Part shown: piece after piece, positions 9,600-17,017 of the stretch
How the letters are laid out: every line of letters begins with the position of its first letter
Position numbering within the stretch: position 1 is the stretch's first letter
NCBI GenBank assembly: GCA_937901455.1
Contig: CALDIA010000086.1
Span: forward strand, 1-31,737
Length of the DNA stretch: 31,737 nt
Source of the DNA: an uncultured Bacteroidales bacterium
GTDB taxonomy: Bacteria; Bacteroidota; Bacteroidia; Bacteroidales; WCHB1-69
Direction: 5' to 3'
Position numbers and translations under genes: made by a program
The notes under the pieces: generated by a model
Database searches by the model: none
Told to the model about the DNA's origin: nothing
Seen by the model: only the letters and a program-made list of their open reading frames with translations

Positions 9600-10526
9600 A
9601 TGAACTTTCAAACAACCATTAACTCTCCTGTATCTGTGTCCGGAAAAGGACTGCATACCGGTCAGCATGTGACCGTTACCTTTGAGCCGATGCCTGCCAA
9701 CAGTGGCATCCTATTTCTTCGCGACGACCTTCCCGGCAAACCCGTGGTGAAGGCCAGTCCGCTGACTGTCTTTGACACTTCGCGCGGCACCTCCATCCGG
9801 GAAGGCGATGCGGTGATACACACGATTGAACATCTGATGGCCGCCTTGGCTGGTCTCAGCATCGACAATGTGCTCGTCCGTACCGTTGGCATGGAAACCC
9901 CCATCTTGGACGGCAGCTCCCGCATCTATGTGGAGATGCTCAAGGATGTGGGAACCTGTCAACTTCAGGAACCCCGTCGGGTGGGTATGGTGCGCAAGGA
10001 AATTTCCTTTGCCATCCCCGAACAGCAGGTGGAACTCTGCATCCGCCCCTCCGAAACGTTCAAGATGACCGTTAATGTGGATTACGGCACCAAGGTGCTG
10101 GCCGCGCAGACTGCCGTGCTGGACAATATCCACTATTTCTACCCTGAGTTTTACAACTGCCGTACGTTTGTTTTCCTGAACGAGTTGAAGTTTTTGATAG
10201 ACCATAACTTGGTGCGTGGCGGCGACCTCGACAACGCCATAGTGTTTGTGGATGAGGTGCCCGAAAAGAGCGTTTTGAAGAAGCTGGGGGCCTTTTTCCA
10301 AAAGGAGAACATGGTAGTGACCCCCGATCATATCCTGAATAATACCACCTTGCGCCATCCGAACGAACCAGCCCGCCACAAGCTGCTCGACCTTGTGGGA
10401 GACCTCTATTTACTGGGGGTCCCATTGCAGGCAGAGGTGGTCGCAAACCGTCCGGGCCACTTTGCCAATACCTCATTTGCAAAAAAAATATTGGAAAGCG
10501 ATGATTTTTTTGTAACATTTTTATAA
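9600..10526 (+). CDS. lpxC: UDP-3-O-acyl-N-acetylglucosamine deacetylase, single-domain form
   Basis: LpxC is the zinc deacetylase at the committed step of lipid A synthesis. The two-domain fold is complete in 308 residues. The HTIEHLMAAL motif gives E77 (general base) and zinc ligand H78; HPNEPARHKLLDLVGD gives zinc ligands H260 and D264; RPGH gives H287. In most Bacteroidota this protein is fused at its C-terminus to the dehydratase FabZ, about 460 residues in total. Here it stops after KKILE plus a short divergent tail, and a terminator follows with no FabZ coding sequence. lpxA, often next, is also absent here. The gene lies 20 bases after lpxD and is probably co-transcribed with it. Confidence 0.97.
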   Translation: MNFQTTINSPVSVSGKGLHTGQHVTVTFEPMPANSGILFLRDDLPGKPVVKASPLTVFDTSRGTSIREGDAVIHTIEHLMAALAGLSIDNVLVRTVGMETPILDGSSRIYVEMLKDVGTCQLQEPRRVGMVRKEISFAIPEQQVELCIRPSETFKMTVNVDYGTKVLAAQTAVLDNIHYFYPEFYNCRTFVFLNELKFLIDHNLVRGGDLDNAIVFVDEVPEKSVLKKLGAFFQKENMVVTPDHILNNTTLRHPNEPARHKLLDLVGDLYLLGVPLQAEVVANRPGHFANTSFAKKILESDDFFVTFL

Positions 10527-10598
10527 TTCCTACGTAAGAACTTATTGAATTTGAAAATGGTAAATGTTTTCAAGTATCTTACATAGGTTAATGGTTTG

Positions 10599-10628
10599 AA
10601 AAGAGCTTCCCGCGGGAAGCTCTTTTTT
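10599..10628 (+). terminator. Rho-independent terminator of lpxD-lpxC
   Basis: AAGAGCTTCCCG at 10601-10612 is a perfect inverted repeat of CGGGAAGCTCTT at 10613-10624, followed by a run of T. The preceding A residues can pair with those T residues. It lies about 75 bases after the lpxC stop. Confidence 0.9.
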
Positions 10629-10890
10629 TGGATCCCTAAACAGCCACCCCCGCGTTAGTCATCGTTTTCTTTTGGCGTGATGGCTCTCTGTAAAGATGGA
10701 TGCCGCCCGCACTGTCCACCCTTTGGCTGCGACGGCAGACGTGAACAAAATGCTGGCGGTTGATTCTGCTAATCGGGAAGTCTTGCGCATAGAAAGGATA
10801 AGATTCCGGAATGAGTGACCGCTATGTGGTGAAAATGTGTATTTTTGCCATTGTTTGCAGCGTTTGAATTTTGTTTTGAATCAAGAAGAT
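10629..10890. other. Intergenic stretch before the 18-residue-repeat gene
   Basis: No convincing gene is present. Two short overlapping ORFs are seen on the plus strand. One of 40 residues (10696-10818) reads like a protein tail (VNKMLAVDSANREVLRIERI). The other, of 27 residues, starts at the ATG near 10680 and has four cysteines. Neither is recognised; a decayed gene is possible. A promoter-like box lies at 10840-10847. Confidence 0.4.
10840..10847 (+). promoter_or_regulatory. -7 promoter box for the 18-residue-repeat gene
   Basis: TATTTTTG matches TAnnTTTG, 43 bases before the ATG at 10891. No clear -33 TTG is seen at the normal distance. Confidence 0.5.
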
Positions 10891-11328
10891 ATGGATCTGA
10901 AAAAGATTGCTTTGACAGGAACGTTCATGATGCTTATAATGCTGTTGGCAGAAGCGCAGACGGTCTATCAGAAAGACCGGTGGGGGACGGCGTTGTTCTA
11001 TATGCAGGAGAACACTGTTCGGCAGCACAACCGTTGGGGTGAGCAGTTGTTGTGGTACGATGCGCAGACCAGGCAGGTGCGCCAGAAGGATCGCTGGGGA
11101 CAGCCGTTGCTCTACATGGACGGTCAGACGGTGCGTTCTAAGGACCGCTGGGGTACGCCCTTGCTCTATTTCGACGGATCTGTCATCCGCCAAAAAGACC
11201 GCTGGGGCGCCGCGTTGTACTATATAGACGGTCCTGTGCTTCGCCAGAAAGACCGCTGGGGCGCACCCATCTACTATTTCGACTTTGAACCCACCCTCTG
11301 GCAATTGGCCTGCTTGGTGTTGATGTGA
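10891..11328 (+). CDS. Small exported protein built of 18-residue KDRWG repeats
   Basis: I do not recognise this family. The 145-residue product has an N-terminal signal peptide (basic MDLKK, a hydrophobic core, likely cleavage after AEA near residue 22). Six tandem units then fill residues 25-134, with consensus VRQKDRWGxPLLYxDGxx. Each is 18 residues except the second, which is 20. Trp-Gly is invariant, KD or HN precedes it, and a Tyr-rich strand follows, so each unit is probably a beta hairpin and the whole a small beta solenoid or barrel. It ends in a short hydrophobic tail (LWQLACLVLM). It is not the known WG repeat, whose spacing differs. An in-frame GTG at 10837 is rejected because it lies inside the promoter box. 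The gene stands alone between a terminator and the DUF6913 promoter. Confidence 0.8.
   Translation: MDLKKIALTGTFMMLIMLLAEAQTVYQKDRWGTALFYMQENTVRQHNRWGEQLLWYDAQTRQVRQKDRWGQPLLYMDGQTVRSKDRWGTPLLYFDGSVIRQKDRWGAALYYIDGPVLRQKDRWGAPIYYFDFEPTLWQLACLVLM
10963..11292 (+). repeat. 54-base in-frame tandem repeat, six units
   Basis: Units of 54 bases (one of 60) share GACCGCTGGGG or close variants. DNA similarity between neighbouring units is high in the second half (for example CGCCAGAAAGACCGCTGGG and CGCCAAAAAGACCGCTGGG), which suggests recent expansion. It is a coding minisatellite, not a CRISPR array. Confidence 0.9.
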
Positions 11329-11359
11329 TTCTAACGCTCCGTATTATATTTATTTTTTA

Positions 11360-11367
11360 TATCTTTG
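11360..11367 (+). promoter_or_regulatory. -7 promoter box for the DUF6913-dapA unit
   Basis: TATCTTTG matches TAnnTTTG and lies 26 bases before the ATG at 11394. No obvious -33 element is visible. Confidence 0.5.
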
Positions 11368-11393
11368 CAGCCGTTTGTTAAGTATAGCTAAAT

Positions 11394-11927
11394 ATGTTTT
11401 CTAAAACCAAAAGATATTTCCTGCGTAAGTATATTCGGGAGCACCGGGTGGACCGCCAACGACAAGTCTCATCGCTTAAGCAGGCCCGTTCTGTGGGCAT
11501 CCTCTGCGAAATCACTAACGAAGACTCTTACAAGAATATCTACGCACTCTTCTCCAAACTGCAAATGGAGAGCAAAACCGTGCGCTTGGTGGGTTATGTG
11601 AACGAGAAAGAGGTACCCTTCTATTGTCTCCCTCAGCTTACCTGCGACTTCTTCTCCAACAAGCACCTCAACTGGTACGGGAAACCCATGATGCCTCAAC
11701 TGCTCGATTTCACCAAGCTGGATTTCGACATTCTGATCGATTTCAACTACCGTGACAACGCGCCCGTGGAATCGCTGTTAGCCCTCACCAAATCGAAGTT
11801 TATCATTGGACAAAACCAGGGCACTTCGCAGTACTATGATCTTTTTATCAACGATACGAATAAGGATTATGCCCACTTTTTAGAGGCAATCTATAAATAT
11901 ACCAGCAAATTGTCCGGAAATGAATAG
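11394..11927 (+). CDS. DUF6913 family protein of unknown function
   Basis: The 177-residue cytoplasmic protein resembles the Bacteroidota-specific DUF6913 family. It has a basic N-terminal helix (KRYFLRKYIREHR), then a SVGILCEIT strand, and the FFSNKHLNWYGKP segment typical of the family. No catalytic motif, signal peptide or membrane segment is seen. The stop codon overlaps the start of dapA by eight bases, so the two are translationally coupled. This gene order is common in the phylum and hints at, but does not prove, a role near lysine or peptidoglycan precursor synthesis. Confidence 0.75.
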   Translation: MFSKTKRYFLRKYIREHRVDRQRQVSSLKQARSVGILCEITNEDSYKNIYALFSKLQMESKTVRLVGYVNEKEVPFYCLPQLTCDFFSNKHLNWYGKPMMPQLLDFTKLDFDILIDFNYRDNAPVESLLALTKSKFIIGQNQGTSQYYDLFINDTNKDYAHFLEAIYKYTSKLSGNE

Positions 11928-12804
11928 TGCACTCTCAAAATTCAAAGGTATGGGGGTGGCCATCGTGACCCCCTTTCTGCCCGATGGCAGTGTGGACTTC
12001 AAGGCTTTGGAGTCATTGGTGGCGTATTTGATTGACCAGCATGTGGACTATTTGGTGGCATTGGGAACTACCAGTGAGTATCCTACGATTGCCCCGTCAG
12101 AGAAGGAGGAGGTGTTGCGTTGCATTTCTGAGACCAATGCGGGGCGCCTCCCGTTGATTATCGGAGTGGGTGGCCCGAACACGAAGGCTGTGCTGCGCCG
12201 CATGGAATCGGTGGAGTCTTTCAAGGCCGATGCCATCTTGTCGGTGACCCCCTACTACAACAACCCAAGTCAGGCAGGCCTCTTTGCCCACTATCAGATG
12301 ATTGCCGAACACAGTCCGCTGCCCATTTTCCTCTACAACGTGCCTGGGCGTACCTCCTGCAACCTCTTGGCCGATACCACTCTCCGCATCGCCGAGTCGT
12401 GTCCCAACGTGTGGGGCATCAAGGAGGCCTCCGGCAATATGCATCAGATTCTCTATCTGCTGAATCACAAGCCTGACGACTTCCTCGTCATCTCCGGTGA
12501 TGATCTGCTGACGCTCCCCCTTATCGCTGCCGGCATGGACGGCCTTATCTCGGTAGTGGCTAACGCTTACCCAGCAGAGGTCTCCAATATGGTGCACCTC
12601 GCCCTATCCGACCAATATATTAAGGCCCGCATCTACCATGATCACCTGTTTGAGATTACAAGAGCATGCTTTAAGGAAGGCAATCCTTGCGGAATCAGGG
12701 CTTTCTTGGCGGCCCAAGGTCGTATTCATAACGTGCTGCGCCTGCCGTTAGTGCCCGTTTCTGTCGAATTGCAGGACAAAATCAACAATATTGTTCATTC
12801 TTAA
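11920..12804 (+). CDS. dapA: 4-hydroxy-tetrahydrodipicolinate synthase
   Basis: DapA condenses pyruvate with aspartate semialdehyde, the first committed step to diaminopimelate and lysine. The 294-residue TIM barrel is of normal length. Visible motifs are the pyruvate-site loop (LGTTSEYPT, where many homologues have GTTGE), YNVPGRTSCN with catalytic Tyr139, and GIKEASGN with Schiff-base Lys168. The start ATG lies inside the end of the DUF6913 gene. The M14 peptidase gene follows after 24 bases and may be co-transcribed. Confidence 0.96.
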   Translation: MNSALSKFKGMGVAIVTPFLPDGSVDFKALESLVAYLIDQHVDYLVALGTTSEYPTIAPSEKEEVLRCISETNAGRLPLIIGVGGPNTKAVLRRMESVESFKADAILSVTPYYNNPSQAGLFAHYQMIAEHSPLPIFLYNVPGRTSCNLLADTTLRIAESCPNVWGIKEASGNMHQILYLLNHKPDDFLVISGDDLLTLPLIAAGMDGLISVVANAYPAEVSNMVHLALSDQYIKARIYHDHLFEITRACFKEGNPCGIRAFLAAQGRIHNVLRLPLVPVSVELQDKINNIVHS

Positions 12805-12828
12805 TCATCTTATTATAACCGAATAACT

Positions 12829-14517
12829 ATGAGAAAAATAACGCTGGCCATCCTCTGTTGCCTTTGTGTCGGCATCATGGCTTATGCCCAATCGGCCCAG
12901 TTTAACCCCGCATGGCCTGAGACCTACGTGCAGGTGAGGGTGGGGCAGAGTGATCTGGACAATCTCGCCAGAAACTTTTCCGTTGATAAAGTAACCCATC
13001 TGGGCAATGGCCTTTTTGACGTGCGCCTCTGTGTGGGCAGTCGCGAATACGACACCTTCACCGCTACAGGCATTCCCTTCCAGCATGTCTCTTCCGAGAA
13101 ACCCCAGGTGAACATGGCTACCAGCTATGCGCAACTCATCCAGCAGTGGAATCGCTATCCCACCTACAGTACTTATCTGGCTGCCATGGACACGTTCCGT
13201 ACACAGTTTCCGCAACTTTGCGAAATTGACACCATCTTGGACCAAACACCTGGCGGGCATAAAATCCTGGTGGCTCATATCAGCAGTTCCCTGCACGACC
13301 GTGGCACTCGCCCGTCCGTTTTCTATTCCTCTACCATTCATGGCGATGAGGTGGTGGGCTACTATATGATGATAAGACTTATCTATTACCTGCTCCACAA
13401 CTACGCTACCGATACGGAAGTACAGCAAATTGTCGATAATGTGGACCTTTGGATCTGTCCTATCGAGAATCCCGATGGCACGTATCATACCTCTAACAAC
13501 AACCTGAACAGTTCGCCGTATTCCACACGATACAACTTCAATGGGGTGGATCTGAACCGGTCGTACCCCTTGGTGGGCGCTGCCACCGCGTTTCGCGACC
13601 TACAGCCTGAGGTGCAGGCTATGATTGAGTTTGGCTCTGCGCATCACTTCACCCTGTCGGCCAACCTGCACGGCGGCGCCGAGGTCTTCAACTATCCATG
13701 GGATACTTGGACATCCTATCAGCGACCTCATGCCGATGACAACTGGTGGTACTATTTGGGACGCAAATTTGCCGACACTTGCCACACCTACTCCTCTAGC
13801 TATATGCATGAGGAGGACAACGGCGTGACGGAGGGTGGCGACTGGTATGTGATCACCGGATCACGCCAGGACTATTACAACTACTACCTCCAATGCCGCG
13901 AGGTGACCATCGAGGTGTGTAATTCCAAAGTGCTGCAATCCAACTACCTGCCCAATTATTGGGGCTATATCTATCACTCTTTCTTGAACAACCTCAAGGA
14001 GGCGCAGTATGGCTTTAGCGGTGTGGTGACCGATTCGTTGACCCTCGAACCGATAGAGGCTTCGGTGGTGATTGAAAACCACGACGACAATGTCAGTTTC
14101 GTCTATGCTCACCTGCCCATGGGCGACTATCATCGTCCAGTCAAGGGTGGCACCTACCAAGTGACCTATTCGGCTGCCGGATACTATCCAAAGACGATCA
14201 CACTGACTGCAACCGATGAGCAGGCAACGGTGCAGAATGTGGCGTTGGTGCCTTATGGCTATGGCGTGGAAAATCTCGACAAGCCCCTGGTGGAAGTCTA
14301 TCCCAACCCGACCGCTGGAGATCTCCATGTGCACCTCCCTGCTGATATGTCGGAGGTCGTGATGACGCTATATGATGCTGCTGGACATTGCGTTTGTCAG
14401 CGTACCCTGTCACAGCCTGAAGCGGTGATCCCGATGCAGGAGTTGCCCTCTGGCGTCTATCTGTTGTGTCTCACGAAAGGCGGTCAAAGGGTATTCCAGC
14501 AGAAAGTGGTGCGTTGA
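12829..14517 (+). CDS. Exported M14 zinc carboxypeptidase with T9SS type A sorting domain
   Basis: The 562-residue secreted metallopeptidase has a signal peptide (residues 1-21, ending AYAQ) and a propeptide-like region to about 110. The M14 domain follows: zinc ligands H171 and E174 in HGDE, H281 in NLHGG, catalytic E362 in VTIEVC, and the substrate-binding VDLNRSYP segment. A carboxypeptidase-regulatory-like beta domain (FSGVVTDSLTLEPIEASV) comes next, then a C-terminal sorting domain (VEVYPNPTAGDLHV, LPSGVYLL, QKVVR). The protein is therefore expected to cross the outer membrane by T9SS and be anchored or released. It probably trims peptides from C-termini outside the cell; substrate preference cannot be read from sequence. 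It is convergent with the rpn gene downstream, with about 50 bases between. Confidence 0.93.
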   Translation: MRKITLAILCCLCVGIMAYAQSAQFNPAWPETYVQVRVGQSDLDNLARNFSVDKVTHLGNGLFDVRLCVGSREYDTFTATGIPFQHVSSEKPQVNMATSYAQLIQQWNRYPTYSTYLAAMDTFRTQFPQLCEIDTILDQTPGGHKILVAHISSSLHDRGTRPSVFYSSTIHGDEVVGYYMMIRLIYYLLHNYATDTEVQQIVDNVDLWICPIENPDGTYHTSNNNLNSSPYSTRYNFNGVDLNRSYPLVGAATAFRDLQPEVQAMIEFGSAHHFTLSANLHGGAEVFNYPWDTWTSYQRPHADDNWWYYLGRKFADTCHTYSSSYMHEEDNGVTEGGDWYVITGSRQDYYNYYLQCREVTIEVCNSKVLQSNYLPNYWGYIYHSFLNNLKEAQYGFSGVVTDSLTLEPIEASVVIENHDDNVSFVYAHLPMGDYHRPVKGGTYQVTYSAAGYYPKTITLTATDEQATVQNVALVPYGYGVENLDKPLVEVYPNPTAGDLHVHLPADMSEVVMTLYDAAGHCVCQRTLSQPEAVIPMQELPSGVYLLCLTKGGQRVFQQKVVR

Positions 14518-14568
14518 GTGTTTGATACTGGAAAATGAACAATCGTAGGGACATTTTTGTATAATCCA

Positions 14569-15513
14569 TTATCCATTGATTGATCGGATTTCCTCTTCAG
14601 TCAGGCCGGTCAAGGAAGATATGGCGGCCGTGTCCATTCCGGCGGCCAGCATCTTGGCGGCGATTGTTCGTGTGGCGTTGGCTTCGCCTTCGGACCTGCC
14701 TTCAGCCAGGCCTTCAGCCAGGCCTTCAGCCTTTCCTTCGGCCTTTCCTTCGGTCAGACCTTTGGCCAGTCCTTCTTCCAGCGCTGTTTTGCGAGCGTAG
14801 GCGATGGCGTCCTGCACGTCCTCGTAGTCCAGCACGCTCTTTTCGTAGTCTTTCTTTTCCATGTCGTTCAGTTTTTCCATCCGGCAGGTTTCCATCAGGT
14901 CTTTGAAGATGCCGTCGGTGAGCGTTTCTTCGGCGGGTTGCATCTCAGGGAGGTGCTTGAGGAAGTAGGCCCAAAGTCTTCGTTTGCCTTCGGAGGCGTC
15001 CGGTTTTGTTAGCGCGGCAAATTTACTCAATTCCAGGAAGCAGAGGCACATTTTGTCTGAAAAAATCTCGTTGAGGTCGTCTTTGAGCCACACGGTGTGG
15101 AAGTAGGCGTTCCGATCCCTGAAGTCTGGGGAGTCGTAGTCGAGGATGTTGAAGGAGACAACCCGGGAGAGACGGTACTTTTTGTCGCCTCGTCTGATGG
15201 ATTTGCTGATGACGCGTGCGCTGTAGGCGACGGTGCGGCTTGAGAAGAAGTCCTGCCGCGCCCGTTGCATCTCGATGATGACGCGGTCGCCGTTCTGGGT
15301 GACGCAGTAGAGGTCGAAGACGCTCTTTTTCTCGCCGGGCTCTTCGCCGAGCACTTCCGGGGAGAGGAATGTCACTTCGGTGATGAGGCCCAGCGTGGCT
15401 TCCAAGTAGGAGTTGAGGAAGTCCAGCAGGAGAGGTTTGTTCTCTTCGCTCCCGAAGATGCGCTTGAAGCCGAAATCGGTGAGCGGGTTGAGGTAGTAGT
15501 TTTGTATGATCAT
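14569..15513 (-). CDS. Rpn family recombination-promoting nuclease / putative transposase
   Basis: The 314-residue protein is of the PD-(D/E)XK nuclease transposase family (PF12784-like). The N-terminus is characteristic (YLNPLTDFGFKRIFG). Core residues are D in SVFDLYC and the E-M-Q variant in VIIEMQRA, followed by FFSSRTVAYSARV. The C-terminus has a Gly-Glu-Ala tandem repeat (GLAEG/GKAEG) and a short helical tail (SLTGLTEEEIRSI). Characterised Rpn proteins are DNA endonucleases that promote RecA-independent recombination; related genes act in phage defence. No insertion-sequence inverted repeats are visible. The gene has a long predicted leader of about 150 bases that contains a 14-base segment complementary to the structured RNA at 15959-16245. 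Confidence 0.88.
   Translation of the reverse strand: MIIQNYYLNPLTDFGFKRIFGSEENKPLLLDFLNSYLEATLGLITEVTFLSPEVLGEEPGEKKSVFDLYCVTQNGDRVIIEMQRARQDFFSSRTVAYSARVISKSIRRGDKKYRLSRVVSFNILDYDSPDFRDRNAYFHTVWLKDDLNEIFSDKMCLCFLELSKFAALTKPDASEGKRRLWAYFLKHLPEMQPAEETLTDGIFKDLMETCRMEKLNDMEKKDYEKSVLDYEDVQDAIAYARKTALEEGLAKGLTEGKAEGKAEGLAEGLAEGRSEGEANATRTIAAKMLAAGMDTAAISSLTGLTEEEIRSING
14689..14775 (-). repeat. 12-base repeats encoding Glu-Gly-Leu-Ala/Lys-Ala units in rpn
   Basis: On the minus strand the C-terminal coding region repeats a short GAAGG-rich unit and encodes GKAEGKAEGLAEGLAEGRSEG. Such low-complexity tracts are common and length-variable in Rpn proteins. Confidence 0.8.
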
Positions 15514-15672
15514 TCTTCGTGGTAGTTTTGTTGAGTATGTGATTGTTAGATTCTTGAAATTGCCGATGTTTCTTGTCGCGTCCTCTTTGCGAAGGCCTCA
15601 GCGTTGTGCGTCAGGTAAACTTGTGCGTTTGTTGCCCTATTCTTCGTGTCATCATCATGATTGTTTTTTTTG

Positions 15673-15703
15673 CAAAATTACAACCATATCCATCGTTTGT
15701 CAA
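15673..15703 (-). promoter_or_regulatory. Promoter of the rpn gene
   Basis: On the minus strand TAATTTTG (15680-15673) matches the -7 consensus TAnnTTTG, and TTG (15703-15701) lies 20 bases upstream at the -33 position. The predicted start near 15665 leaves a leader of roughly 150 bases before the rpn ATG. Confidence 0.55.
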
Positions 15704-15779
15704 GACTTTTTGTGAAATTTTATCAATCAGTCAGTCAATTCATTACAAATTCAATTTAACTATTGATTGAAATAATTGT

Positions 15780-15983
15780 TAATTTTGCGCTTTGTTTTCG
15801 CGGATTTTTGACGAGATGCCGCTGGGAAGGGAATGGTGGGAAAAGGAGGGAGAACGGATGATTCTATCCTTGGTCTCCTCTTTGTTGCACCAATATGTAT
15901 ATAACATCCAATTTTTTTTAGGTGAGGGGAGGGATGGAAAAAAATATTATTTTTGCGCTGTAAACCTATTAGGGAAATTGTGA
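15780..15983 (+). other. Promoter-like box followed by a doubtful 55-residue ORF
   Basis: TAATTTTG at 15780-15787 fits the -7 consensus. An ATG at 15816 opens a 55-codon frame ending at 15983 (MPLGREWWEKEG...). It has no recognisable domain. Its 3' end overlaps the promoter box and first hairpin of the structured RNA, so it may be chance. The rest of 15514-15780 is AT-rich with no gene seen beyond the rpn leader. Confidence 0.2.
15948..15955 (+). promoter_or_regulatory. -7 promoter box for the structured RNA
   Basis: TATTTTTG matches TAnnTTTG. Transcription would begin near 15960-15963, at the base of the first hairpin. No clear -33 TTG is seen at the normal spacing. Confidence 0.45.
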
Positions 15984-16245
15984 GATAGGATTAGGTTTAC
16001 AGACATATGAATAAAGGCGTTTATTGACGCTTTGTGGCGGTCTCTTTGAAACTTCGCAACTTTCAGGAACCAAACCGCGCAGAGTAGCAGTGAATGTCCT
16101 CTGGATGTGTATAAACACTGTATTAACCATACAGGTAATTTGCATATTCGGCGTGGACTTCAAGTTGCTTGTTATGGTTTGGTTAGGGCATTGCGAAGGC
16201 CTCAAAGAGAGCGTGACGAGCCAATAAGGACTCCACGCTTTTTTT
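15959..16245 (+). ncRNA. Candidate structured RNA, about 285 bases, rod-like
   Basis: No convincing gene lies here, but the self-complementarity is strong. A 5' hairpin pairs 15959-15967 with 15993-16001 (9 base pairs). A second pairs GCGT 16017-16020 with ACGC 16027-16030. A long rod follows: 16041-16049 with 16202-16210 (9 perfect), 16052-16059 with 16191-16198 (8 perfect), 16068-16076 with 16176-16184 (9 perfect), then AGCA 16086-16089 with 16166-16169 and GTCC 16096-16099 with GGAC 16155-16158. Two small hairpins (16107-16118 and 16119-16133) cap it. A promoter-like box precedes it and a terminator begins at the base after the rod. Size and rod shape recall 6S-like RNAs or the Bacteroidales-1 motif, but I cannot assign it. 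It is not recognisable as tmRNA or RNase P RNA. Confidence 0.7.
16211..16245 (+). terminator. Rho-independent terminator of the structured RNA
   Basis: GCGTG (16211-16215) pairs with CACGC (16234-16238), with inner GAG/CTC and CC/GG pairs around an AATAA loop. Seven T follow at 16239-16245. It begins immediately after the closing helix of the rod. Confidence 0.75.
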
Positions 16246-16296
16246 GTTGTTGCCTGTCCTGTCGGGAGTTGCGGGTCGGGGATGTGAAAAAAGAAT

Positions 16297-16560
16297 ATGT
16301 CGGAATTTATAGTTGTGGGTGAAGCTACTTTATCAGCTGATGATCTAATGTCTATGAAATTTTCAAAACCGAGAAAAATAATTGACTCTACAGGATGTGA
16401 GAATTTCACAGGTTCATTATTTTGGACAGAAGATAATAGGACTCGGAGGATGCGTTATTATTCAGATTTTTACTTTGAAGAAACACCTCCAATAGGCACA
16501 ATGGTCTTGTTAAAACAAAATCCTCTGACAAAAGAGGATATTTGCGTATTTAAGAAATAG
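16297..16560 (+). CDS. Small protein of unknown function (87 residues)
   Basis: I do not recognise it. It is acidic and beta-rich, with no signal peptide or membrane segment. The end (IGTMVLLKQNP...DICVFKK) resembles in pattern the end of the next small protein (IGDAVVVYKKR...YICIERQ), so the two may be distant paralogues with a shared small beta-barrel tail. It follows the structured RNA terminator by about 50 bases and is AT-richer than the sigma-factor operon. ATG 16297 is the natural start. Confidence 0.55.
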   Translation: MSEFIVVGEATLSADDLMSMKFSKPRKIIDSTGCENFTGSLFWTEDNRTRRMRYYSDFYFEETPPIGTMVLLKQNPLTKEDICVFKK

Positions 16561-16693
16561 CGTTTTGTAATTGATGAGGCATTTAGGTTTTCTAAAATGG
16601 ATATTTCCAATGATTTAAGGCTGTTGTCGACAGTTTTATGATACGACAAATTTCGATAAATAATTTTTCAAACTTAAATTCAAACCTATTAAT

Positions 16694-16990
16694 ATGGCAA
16701 ATACGCTTTTAGAAGTTCTTAGAGCCAATAATGATGAGATCCACTCGGAGAAGGAACTTGATCGAGTTTATCTCACCGAAGAGTTGATAGAAGATTTTAA
16801 AAAATGTAAGATTAAAAAAGGTATATCCAATAACAGTGGAGTTGCTTATTTCTATATTGAGACTTCCGACGGTTGTTGGTGTTTCCTTCCAAGAGATTGG
16901 CAAGAAAATCCTATGCTTGAAATAGGCGATGCTGTAGTAGTATACAAAAAGAGAGGGAGGGGATATATTTGTATCGAAAGACAAAGGTGA
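16694..16990 (+). CDS. Small protein of unknown function (98 residues)
   Basis: I do not recognise it. The N-terminal half is helical and charged (LRANNDEIHSEKELDRVYL), with a Lys-rich middle. The C-terminal half is beta-rich (AYFYIETSDGCWCFLPRDW, IGDAVVVYKKRGRGYICIERQ). It is cytoplasmic by composition. It ends 27 bases before the ECF sigma factor and could be the first gene of that transcript. The 130-base gap before it has a weak hairpin (TTGTCG 16624-16629 with CGACAA 16644-16649) but no T tract. Regulatory or antitoxin-like roles are possible but unsupported. Confidence 0.55.
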   Translation: MANTLLEVLRANNDEIHSEKELDRVYLTEELIEDFKKCKIKKGISNNSGVAYFYIETSDGCWCFLPRDWQENPMLEIGDAVVVYKKRGRGYICIERQR

Positions 16991-17017
16991 AATATAGCTT
17001 AGCATTTGTAATCAACG

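Noticed and set aside
10963..11292. Regular repeats suggesting a CRISPR array
   Set aside because: The period is 54 bases with no unique spacers, and the repeats keep a reading frame with a signal peptide in front.
14569..15513. Insertion sequence, given the transposase-like Rpn family name
   Set aside because: No terminal inverted repeats or target duplications were found around the gene. Rpn genes are usually single and not part of a classical IS.
16024..16322. Short plus-strand ORFs of 67 and 71 codons inside the structured RNA region
   Set aside because: They overlap each other and the perfect helices, have no domain, and cross the terminator.
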